Shown here: piece after piece, positions 53,941 to 64,000 of the stretch
How the letters are laid out: each line of letters opens with the position of its first letter
Numbering within the stretch: position 1 is the stretch's first letter
NCBI GenBank assembly: GCA_020284085.1
Contig: JACEVL010000053.1
Span: 27,501 to 91,500, forward strand
DNA length: 64,000 nt
Reading direction: 5' to 3'
Origin: Aporrectodea caliginosa
Taxonomy: Eukaryota; Annelida; Clitellata; Crassiclitellata; Lumbricidae
Program-made: the position numbers and the translations under genes
Notes under the pieces: generated by a model
The model's input: only the letters and a program-made list of their open reading frames with translations
Database searches by the model: none
What the model was told of the DNA's origin: nothing

Positions 53941-54409
53941 GAAATTGAAATAATTCTGAAAAAAAAATAATTTACACTAATGACTCCAAATGGAGTCACT
54001 GGGAACGAAAGGGTTAAAGGAATTCTTGCTTAAATTGAAACTAGATTGGTGAAGATAATTATTGCTCAAATAGTTGGCATGATGAAAATAATTTTTTATT
54101 AAAGCAGAAGTTGGATTGATGAAATAGTTTCTAATGAAACTGGAAGAACAGTCCCTTGATGAAAATAGTACTTGCATAAATAGAAGCTGGATTGATGAAT
54201 GCTATCATGGATATTGGTATTAAAATGTCTATGTATATGAAACGGCGAAACGATACTAATGCTATAATGCTTACATAATAAAGAACGCTAAAACGACAAA
54301 TGTTCTCATGATGAACAGTCCCTTGATGAAAAGACCTTTGATGAACAGTCCCTTGATGAATCGTCCATGATGAATAGTCCTTTGATGAATCGTCCTTTGA
54401 TGAACAGTC

Positions 54410-55106
54410 ATAGAACCGAGAATATAAGCATTCGTCGAGTTTTTGTTCAGACATACAATGAAAATGCAACTGGCCAATAGAACAAACAGATCTATACTCA
54501 ATATTGATTAGGCTAATATAGGCCTATGTGGCTGTGCTGTTGCAGTTACAAGATTTTCAACGCTAATTAGAAACGTTGTAAATTCCCGGGAAATTCCCAT
54601 TAAATTACTTAATGGTAAGATTCCGGCACGAAGAGCTGAAGATCAGCACGGACGCGGGATCGCTTCCGCTACCCTCCCAAAGGTCCACTCAGTCTTTCAG
54701 TTGCCAGATGACGTTGGTAAAAAGAGCAGTAGGACATGATGGGCGCCTTGCATGGCTATCAACAGTTAAATTCAATTCCTGTAATAACTTGTAATCATTC
54801 ATTCATACTATGACTCGCAATTATACGATTTTGTTTGTAATGCTATTTTAGCTAAGATTGTGGTTCAATTAGATGATTTTCTTTATAATGCTATTTTAGC
54901 TAAGATTTTATATTCTTTTGTTAATGTGATTTTTGATGGATCCGTCTTATTTTATTTGGTTTTGTTTGTTGTTTGTTTATTGAGCACAAGGCTTACTCCA
55001 CTCTAAGTATCATTGGCTGTCTTTCTTTCCCTATCTGTATTTTTTTCATGGTGTTTATTTTAGGTGTCCCTTTTAGCGGGATCCATGATCCCTTCTGGGT
55101 CTCCTT
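54410..55106. other. No gene seen
   Basis: AT-rich DNA with a 40-bp direct duplication (taatgctattttagctaaga) at about 54838-54906. Confidence 0.5.
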
Positions 55107-55349
55107 GTAGCCAGTAGAGGTCTGCGGGTAGAGTGTTTTGCTACCCGACCCGTACCCGTACCCCAGGACCGCTACCCGTACCCGTACCCGACCCGTGGTT
55201 AAAATTACTACCCGACCCGACCCGTACCCGCGGGTATACCCGTTACCCGTACAGTACCCGCCAGGTCATTAGCACGCCTTCTCACAGTCCCAGGCTCTAC
55301 CGGGCTAATAGGCTTACACCTGAGTATGAAGTAATAATAAATTGACTGA

Positions 55350-55516
55350 TGATGATAGTAGATTAGTAGTAGTAGCAGCAATAGTAGCAATAGTTTTAGT
55401 AGTAGCAATAGTAGTAGTATTAGTAGCAGCATTGGTGGTAGTAGCAATAGTGGTAGTAGTAATAGCAGCATCAGCATCAGCAGCAGCAGCAGCAGCAGCA
55501 GCAAAAGCAGCAGCAG

Positions 55517-55601
<85 letters not shown>

Positions 55602-55685
55602 GCTACTACTACTACTAGTAGTGGTGGTGGTGGTGGTAGTGGTAGTGGTAGTGGTAGTGGTAGTGGTAGTGGTAGATGTGGTAGT

Positions 55686-55757
<72 letters not shown>

Positions 55758-55759
55758 GC

Positions 55760-55841
<82 letters not shown>

Positions 55842-56130
55842 ATAGTGGTGGTGGTGGTGGTGGTGGTGGTGGTGGTGGTGGTGGTGGTGGTGGTGGTAGT
55901 TGTAGTAGTAGTAGTAGCAGCAGCAGCGTTGCAGCAGCTTGCAGCAGCAGCAGCAGCAGCAACAAGCTGTTGCTGCTGCTGCTGCAGCAGCAGCAGTAGT
56001 AGTAGTAGTAGTAGTAGTAGCTGTAGTGGTTGTAGTAGTAGTAGTTGCAGTAGCAGTAGTAGTAGTTGTAGTAGTAGCAGTAGAATTAGTAGTAGTTGTT
56101 GTAGTAGTAGTAGTATTCGTTTCCATCGCA
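55350..56130. repeat. Compound trinucleotide array (GTA, GCA, CTA, GGT, TTA, TAG)
   Basis: Consecutive blocks of different triplets, each in phase with the next, run for almost 800 bases. All six frames are open over long distances as homopolymers of Thr, Leu, Val, Ser and so on; none is a gene. Confidence 0.95.
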
Positions 56131-56213
56131 GCCAAATGGCTGGCTTCAGCAACTGATGGTGACGACGACGACGACGACGATGATGATCATGACATACTTA
56201 TACTACTATGATA

Positions 56214-56440
56214 GGAAGGAGCAAGAACTGGAAAAGGAACAGAAGCAGGAAGAGGAAGAAGAGGATGAGGAAGACTAAAAAGAGTAAGAAGAAGAAGAAT
56301 AGGGAAGAAGAAAAAGAAGCGGAAGAGGAAGAGGAGGAAGAGGAGGAGGAGGAAGAAGAATAAGAATGAGAAGGAGGAGGAGGAGGAGAAGGAGGAGGAG
56401 GACGAGAAGGAGGAGGAGGACGAGAAGAAGGATTAGAAGG
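56214..56440. repeat. GGA/GAA purine tract
   Basis: An almost uninterrupted run of gag, gga and gaa triplets on the + strand. Confidence 0.9.
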
Positions 56441-56793
56441 AGAAGTAAGTCAGCCCAGAGGCAGCCATGAGTATAAAGTGTTAGCGAATTCATTTTCTTA
56501 GCCTCGGCATATGAAGGTGGGGCCAGGCACACACGTTATTAGCCTAATACTAATAATTATTAATGTAATAGTACACTTTATTTACTTACATTTGACGTAG
56601 TTTGTCATCCACCATGCATAATTTAATATGAGAAAACTCAAAATTAATAATATCTTCCAACCTAAAATATTACGACGGCAAAAAGGTGAAGCAAAAATTG
56701 TTGCATGAGTTTAACTGTAGAAATCAACCGTCTAACCCCGTTGGCCAATGGCAAGAAATCCTCATATATATATAGATATGTAGGCCCTATATA

Positions 56794-56980
<187 letters not shown>

Positions 56981-57454
56981 ATGGCTAAGTCCCTAAGACC
57001 ACACACGCCATGGCATCCTCAAATTAATCTTAATATCTCTCATGTCCCACCGTCCCGGATGACTTGTTAGAACTCCAGACGTTCTCTTTTCCAGATGTGA
57101 TTCTATGCGGCTAAGCGTAAACGGCTAATAGCTCTAACTTAATCGTTTCAAAACAAATTCTCAGAGGTAATGAATGACAAACTTTGAAATATATCTATTG
57201 GACTGCACCAACATGTAAAGAAAACAAGATTGTTTCTCGCGGGACTGGAAACCATGGCATATCAGACATAAATTATGTGGAAAGCTTTGGGACGTTTCTA
57301 ATGGAACGCGTCTCTTTGTAACTGTTATTTGAGAACTATTTATAAATGCCAAGTCCACGAAAGGCACGGGCAGACGATACATGTGCATATGTATGCATGT
57401 GTAGGCCTACAACTCAACTTAGCATGCAGTAATAATAATAAATAGGCTGATGAT

Positions 57455-57850
<396 letters not shown>

Positions 57851-58833
57851 TCCTGACGCCAGTAATTTGTCGGCGATGGGTAAAATTAATGTTCTCCATT
57901 GTCCTGCTGCGGGTACGGGAAGGGTCGGATAGTAATTTTTAGTACGGGTCTGGTACGGACTACAACGTAACAACGGTCCTGGTAGACTGGCCTTTATCAT
58001 CCACAGCCCAACAGAACAAGGTAAAAACTGGACCCAGGATGTTACAAAAGCGGAACCCTCCGCCTTAACCAGGCTTGGGACTGGCACGACAAGTGGTAAA
58101 GATGGTAAAGTAAAAGACCAATTGCCGCGGCGGAGTTTCCTACTTTGAGGTCTGATGTTATAACTGGAAATGGGTCTAAGAGAACGCTTTGCTATGTAGT
58201 GTGAAACATGACTGATTGAGAAGAAAGAAAGTGATGTTGACTCGTCGACTGCCAGGGCTGAAATGTCGAATAGAGTGCTAGAGCTTTGGCGTCCAGGGCT
58301 CAATTCGATCATCTGATCCGAAGAACAAACAAAGCGCGGGCAGGAATAGTAAGTAAGTAAGTAAGTTGGTATAATCAGACAATTCACAGAGGACCATGTA
58401 CCATGTCAGCAGTGCTACTACAGTTTCAAAGGCCAGTGCAAGAAAACGTGGTACCCTACGGTTTTACCCGCAGACCTCTAGTGTACAGACTTAGATTTTC
58501 GACGTGACAGTTAGCCTATAATAGTAAGCAAGTCTTTGACGGTGCAAGAGTCACTATTGTATGTAACGGCGACATTGTAACCCCAAAACTTCAAGTCGGC
58601 ACGGGTAAAACCGGGTATACCCGTACCCGTGACGAACCTACCCGTACCCGACCCGACCCGTGAAATGCGTACCCGACCCGTACCCGACCCGCGGGTACGG
58701 GTCGGGTACGGGTAAACCCGCAGGTACGGGTATACCCGCAGACCCCTAGTAGCCAGTACATGTCAAACCGTTGCTTTACTGTTTCATTGTTCGTTTTTCT
58801 CTTCTGATGGTTACAGAAATAAATGATTGACTG

Positions 58834-58874
<41 letters not shown>

Positions 58875-59194
58875 ATACGGTGTGTCAGTTTGAAATAATA
58901 CACGAAGATGAAGAAGATGAAGTTTAAAGGCTCTCTCCCCGAAAAAACCATTGGAATGACTTAAGCGACAAAACAGAATGCAGGCTACCTGAGATAGGCT
59001 AAAAGTAGTAGGCTCGTCTGGGCCAGACATTGAAAAAAGCATTTGTCAAGAAATACGCCGCCACAATGGGCTCATCTTTAGCAGTTATGTCTTCCTGTAA
59101 GTTTCTGTAGAAAGTTCTGGAGCGCGGAGTTCGACGTGCATCGCATTCCAGACCTTTTGCATTTCCGAACCAACTTAAGACGTCGTTCCAGAAA

Positions 59195-60169
59195 GGGGTC
59201 ATTGCATAATTACTTAACGCTGAAAATTACCGTTTTGGACCCAACCACCCACCCTGTAACGCTTCGTAACGTTTACCTAGACCTACCCACCAACCCCAGC
59301 GTTACGTAATTATTGGCACGAAAAATCATTTTAGATTTACTATGTGAAAGCGCAAATAATTAATATTTTATAGCGAATTTTATAGGCCTATGGTATGTGA
59401 ATTTGACAGTATGCCCAAAATATACAGAATGTTTTATTTATATAAATGACAGTCATGTTTGAAATACAATTTTATTTTTTAAAGTTTTACGTTAAGAGTA
59501 ACAAGTTTTACACACTGCTGAAAAGTGTCATGGATTAAATTGCTCAGGCCTATTAATAATTAATGAAACGTAAGATGAACTAATTATTTGCTTAGTCTTA
59601 GCACTTCGATAATAATTATTAATACAAATAGCCTATCACCCAGTTTTTGTCGGGCATCAATTTAAAATATTTGAAACTCGTGTCCATAAAGTAAAATATG
59701 CTTTAAAGTGGTTGTTCGAAGTCAGGAATCCAAGGAGAATTACCACGTTGTTCCGACGGTAAAACTATGAAAATCCAAACAATTCGAACAGCGATTTCCA
59801 GTTTACACAAACGGGAGAACAGATATGTTGATCTGAACTTTCGCTGGTGTCTGCTACCGGATCTTCTTCGGTTACTTCGGCAACTGTCGGTATTGGATCC
59901 TTCGGCGGCAGAGTATTAAACACTAACTGAGTGTTGATTTGTACTATTGCGTGTTTTTAGTTAAGTTTTGAATCAATGGCACGAAGTTTGAACTTCGATC
60001 ACATCGTGTCTAAAATGTCATTCGATGTTAATTTAAAATTCATTTATAACTAAACTGTTGGTAAAAGCGTTATGTAACGTTCAGCTCGACCCCCCACGTA
60101 ACGTTTCGGAACGTTTTCAAGGACCCCACCCACCTACCCTGGAGCGCTACGTAATTATGCAATGACCCC
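59195..60169. mobile_element. GGGGTCATTGCATAATTAC-ended MITE, 975 bp
   Basis: Terminal inverted repeats GGGGTCATTGCATAATTAC at both ends, with further matching gtaacg.t and cccaccacccacc-like sequence inside. AAA lies on both sides (59192-59194, 60170-60172), a possible 3-bp duplication. The interior is non-coding. The superfamily is uncertain; a Harbinger-like origin would suit a 3-bp site. Confidence 0.75.
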
Positions 60170-60559
60170 AAAGCAATCGACACTGACCAGAAACGAAAGA
60201 TGCTGACATACCATCTTTTGAATAAGTATAGTGGTGTCATTCCGTGTTGACGCCGTCACGCCGGTGTACCAGTATTGCCACTTCGAAGGCTATCTATCCT
60301 CTTGCGAGCAGACAACCAGCGCAGATGTATGACGGCTCGGTCACACCTGTGAATTATGCTTCGATGTTCATTGAAGTAGCAGTGACGTAACTAGGACTTT
60401 TCGTTTTAGGGGAGGGGCTTTAAGCCCTGAACATAGCGAGTTCGATAGCCCGAGCCTGTAGTACAGCTAGGGGCTTGAGTCTTTTGGGGGCTTCAGCTTC
60501 GTCTGGGGGGCGTAGTCCGCGTATATTTCATGCTTAAGTCTACAATGCGCCTACACACC

Positions 60560-61430
60560 CAAAAAAACTTTGTCTTCTTCTTCGTCGTTTCTCTCTTTCG
60601 TCAGGTGTGTGCCGACGATGAGGTTTTAACAGGATGACTCCATTTCTTTCTGTCTCTGATAGTATCCGGGGCCGTTCTCATGTTCAAGCCTTTTTCTGTA
60701 AGATCTTGTCTCACGTTTTCCATCCATATCTTTACTTGTCCACCTCGACTCCGTGTTTCCTCCACGTGACGATATAATACCTTGCTGGTAATATTTTTCA
60801 TGCATTCTTACTACATGACCGAACCATGTCAGTCTTCTTTTTCTGATGTTGTCTACCAGTGTTTCCGTCTGCCCCAACTCCTTCCATGTTACCTCATTAC
60901 GACTCCTGTCTCGTCTGGTCCTCCAGCTATTCTTCTTCGCCAGCTCATTTCCGCCACAAATAATCCTCCTTTCATCCCCCTTCCGTAGGTACCAACACTC
61001 GGATCCATACACCAGTACTGAAGTGACAAATGCTCTGTATAGTTTTATTTTTGTTCCTATTGATATAGTGCTTGTCTTCCACATCCTACTCAATCTGCCA
61101 AACATCGCTGATGCCAGGCAAATCCTAAGTTTTATGTCCTTTGTACATTATAATAATATATTCCTCCAAGGTACACAAACTCTGTGACTTGCTCCAGTTC
61201 TTCTCCATTCAATCTCACCTTCAGTTCTTTATGCTCTTTCCGATGGTCATTGTCTTGGTTCTTTGTACATTTAATTTTGAGTCCAAACCTTCTACCATTG
61301 TCATGTACACTGTCTGTTATCTACTGCAGTTGGTTGGGCGATACTGCTATCAGGTCAATATCATCAGCAAAACGCAGATTGTTAAGTATCTGTCCATTTA
61401 GTGTCACTCCAGCTTCAAAAACTATAAAAC
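60560..61430 (-). pseudogene. RTE-like LINE fragment, decayed
   Basis: On the minus strand 61420-61340 encodes LNGQILNNLRFADDIDLIA, the catalytic region of the reverse transcriptase. 61105-60626 then gives KIKLYRAFVTSVLVYGSECW and RKRRLTWFGHVVRM, the C-terminal signature also found in the intact element at 32627-35683. Frameshifts occur near 61190, 61000 and 60780. The endonuclease part is missing. Confidence 0.85.
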
Positions 61431-61734
61431 ACTATAAAAAACTAATACAAAAACTCTGTACGGTGAGATAAATGCAAATGTATATTTTTCTATAGCAATC
61501 GTGCGTATGGCCTCGACCTTGTTAATTTTTCAATGAATTGATCAGCTGTCGGCTTGAATGTACAACACGCCATTGAAGGTCATCGTGCATGGACCTTGCT
61601 ATAGCCCCAGATTTAGATATCTGAAATAGGTCTCCATCTGTATGCGAACCGGCTTCCTCACACACAAAAGCGCATCGGACGTGCTCCATGGGACTCTTAC
61701 TGAAGCTTTCTTTATTAAACTCGAAACTGTGCTT

Positions 61735-61825
61735 TTTGTCCGTGCTGGAGTCGAAAGCGCCTCTGAGTAGTCGTTTTGAAGGCTCGCTATATGAATTTAT
61801 GAATAAATGAATGAATGAATGAATG

Positions 61826-61826
<1 letters not shown>
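61735..61826 (+). mobile_element. LINE 3' tail fragment
   Basis: gtcgaaagcgcctctgagta, gtcgttttgaaggctcgcta, tatgaatttatgaataaatg, then gaatgaatga: another copy of the shared tail, followed directly by (ATC)n. Confidence 0.7.
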
Positions 61827-61874
<48 letters not shown>

Positions 61875-61902
61875 CCATCATCATCGGCATCATCATCATC
61901 AT
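61827..61902. repeat. (ATC)n microsatellite
   Basis: About 25 atc units with single gcc/acc variants. Confidence 0.95.
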
Positions 61903-64000
61903 TAATTAGAAACTTCCAGTACCCGTGTCTAATGCACAAGGCGTCAACCAATGCGCATCACATCAAAAGCTAATGAGAGTAAACATCCAGGTCATATGTG
62001 AACATCCAGAAGGTTAGAGGTGAAGATCCAAAAGTCATCCAATTTTGCACTGTATAAGTTTAGAAACATTAATTATTCATTGAAGGCTTGTTTATTAATA
62101 TCGGATTAACTGAGTTGTCGCGAATTCGGTTAACAAAAACTGTTTCTCTAAACCAACATATGCGAAAAACTCAATTTCTCATTTAAAATGCTATTTACGA
62201 GTTATATGCAAGTTCTCAAATCTTTTACAATGACTCTTTTTGTCACATAAAAAAAAACTCCCGGTCTTTCGATTCCCAGGTAAGGCCTCACAAATTAAAG
62301 TCATCTGGGCCCGAGGTAAGGCCTGACCAATTAAGGTCATTTTGTGACAGGAGTTAGCATAGTATATTTATTAATGCGAAAATGATTGTGATCCTATGAA
62401 CATTTTATGGCGCATGTACGAGACAAAGGATCGAAATTGACTGGACCGGCCCACGAAGGCCTGATTTCGGAGTCCCCGACAGGGCGTAAGCATAATATCT
62501 GCGGAACGGTTATTGCACGGTGTTTTGGAGGAATTTATCCTTAATAAAGGCCGAAAAGAAACACGTTCGTCTAATCGCACTGGATTTATTGAGAGAAGAA
62601 ATCAACGACATGCTATCACCTTCTCACTCCCCTTTCCCTCACTCTCCCCTTCCCTTGTCATTCCCTTCTCCCTCCCTTGTCCCTTACTCTCCTTCCTCCA
62701 CATACGAATTTAGGATGCTTTATCCATCACTTTAAAAGGTCACTCGTCGATTATAAAGTACGTTCTTAACACTATGTTTCACAACTATCGATGGTGACGG
62801 TACAGGTAGTTAAGTATGCAAGTATGGGTTCGAACCCCCCCCACCACTCACTTGCACTCAGACGATCACTGGGTAAAGACCGTAAGTAAGTCCTTCATGT
62901 ACAATTGCTCAGCGCCATCTATATTCCGTTGTGGGTTTGTTTGTTCACTTCTGAACTTTGGGAGGAGTTCAATTTGATATAAACATTTGCATTGTATTGT
63001 TAATTACTTCTACGCCACACGTACTATCTAACGAAACGCTTTCCAGAGTTACACAAGTCTAGAAGCACTATTTTTAGTGTCTTCCTACGTAACATAGGCT
63101 TACAGATGTGCATCGCATATTTTACTACAGTTTTAAATCGAATCGATGAGGAGTTCGTCTTAATTAACAAGAATCGTCCGCAATTGCTTTGTATCTAGAC
63201 CACGGCCTCCGGCATCATAACCTGCTATAATATAGGGATTTGTATCCAGACGTACAGGGCACTGATCGCTACATCAGTAAGCAATGTGTTCCATCGGGTT
63301 AAACCAGAAACCACGGCATAATCGACTACTGTGATTCTGTGAGAAAGACGAACGATATATAATAATGCAATATAATTATATATTATGATAATATCTATAA
63401 TTAAGAGACTCTGACACAAAGCTAGTGAAAGAGACAGCTAGCAGTTTCCGATAGCTGGTAGCTCTGAAAACTATGTGTTCGCACATTTGCGTGCATAACT
63501 TGGCATTTCATAGCGTCTTATTTGACGAACGAAAGGCGCTATATAATAAGGTAATATGCTAATAATATTATCTTCCTGCCTGACCATTGGATCTCGACCT
63601 GGAATCGAACCTGATCTTACTTGCCTATTGATTTAGTTTTGACTGAGTACCTGTGAATAATTTGGTACCCGCGACTTGGCTTTCTTTTGGCACTGTAAAT
63701 ATATCGAGGTTACGATTGCATTGGGTGTATCACAACATTTTTATAGCGTCTTTTCTTCGCACCTCAAAACATCGTAGGCGGCAATATTGTCATGCAGTTA
63801 GAAGCTTTAGCAGCACGCATTCTCAATGAATTCGGAGTTATCCTTAAATAGACGTTTGCATAACGTTAATCCAATATATTCAATCGAAGGCGGATGAACA
63901 TCAATGATCTGCCTATCGGCGTCATATGCCGCACACACATCAATGATCTACCTATTTGAATTAAGTCCGTTGCCGTGATGTTCCATAATAATTATATCCT
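61903..64000. other. No gene seen to the end of the window
   Basis: Contains two related 35-40 bp words around ggtaaggcct (62279-62340), a C/T-rich tract with repeated ttcccttctccctcccttgt words (62613-62700) and a lone box-B-like gggttcgaacccc (62826-62838) that could be the trace of another SINE. A short aaaggcgctatataa (63530-63545) again resembles the LINE tail. Confidence 0.45.

Larger units (their letters stand above)
51023..54013 (-). mobile_element. Decayed piggyBac element with TTAA borders
   Basis: TTAA at 51019-51022 and 54014-54017. Ends CCCTTTCATTCCCA and, inverted, CCCTTTCGTTCCCA. A gactccatttgg/ccaaatggagtc palindrome lies near each end (51155, 53978) and again at 52588. Transposase remnants lie on the minus strand. 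(AAGT)n at about 51315-51365 interrupts it. Confidence 0.85.
43951..54408. mobile_element. MITE-family element expanded by nested DNA transposons
   Basis: Left end 43951-44050 (gactgttcgtcaaaggacga and following) is the inverted counterpart of the right end (54310-54408, ending cgtcctttgatgaacagtc) over about 100 bp. Inside each end lie gaagctggattgatgaaa units, as in the compact element at 5965-6361. Everything between is later insertions: 44190-49098, 49102-50927 and 51023-54013. Confidence 0.65.

Noticed and set aside
55208..56152. Long minus-strand ORF (314 codons) and several overlapping frames
   Set aside because: Pure trinucleotide-repeat translation (poly-Thr, poly-Leu, poly-Asn); all frames are open because the arrays lack stops.

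Overview
This is animal nuclear DNA, most likely from a marine deuterostome invertebrate. It has spliced exons with GT/AG borders, Ig-domain exons in symmetric phase 1-1, tRNA-derived SINEs, many simple repeats and stacked transposons. The Ty3/gypsy element here has integrase before reverse transcriptase (Gmr1 order), an arrangement described from deuterostomes. The scattered taggcctat-type words would suit an echinoderm, but that assignment is only a guess.

Region 1 (1-9.2 kb) holds what look like the only host genes. The first is a single-Ig-domain transmembrane receptor whose five exons (19-121, 930-1250, 1872-1910, 3078-3211, 4443-4502) fit in phase and total 219 codons with the stop. The second is a signal-peptide exon plus a canonical V-type Ig exon of a neighbouring gene (7966-8008, 8818-9150) with no membrane exon found. 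Small DNA transposons and minisatellites lie between them.

Region 2 (9.2-15.2 kb) has no gene I can support; it holds minisatellites and a near-perfect 62-bp palindrome.

Region 3 (15.2-39.3 kb) is a decayed Polinton/Maverick (adintovirus-like) element on the + strand: PolB 5' exons with zinc-binding motifs, protein-primed DNA polymerase B, FtsK/A32-type packaging ATPase, a small basic pX-like protein, a pY-like protein, a chromodomain integrase and penton. No major capsid or adenain protease gene is visible. Four younger elements are nested inside with readable target duplications: a 3.7-kb TA-flanked fold-back element (16792-20532), an apparently intact Gmr1-type LTR retrotransposon (23531-30261), a full-length RTE-like LINE (32627-35951) and a piggyBac deletion derivative (36250-37833). 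The last two split the Polinton integrase.

Region 4 (39.3-64 kb) is further layered mobile DNA: hAT and non-LTR fragments, a 10.4-kb nest of DNA transposons (43951-54408) containing a 3.1-kb element with perfect TIRs, a 9-bp target duplication and an uninterrupted 814-codon hAT-like transposase, two decayed piggyBacs, a hAT element filled with trinucleotide repeats (55115-58748), a GGGGTC-ended MITE and a decayed LINE. A conserved LINE 3' tail recurs through the window.
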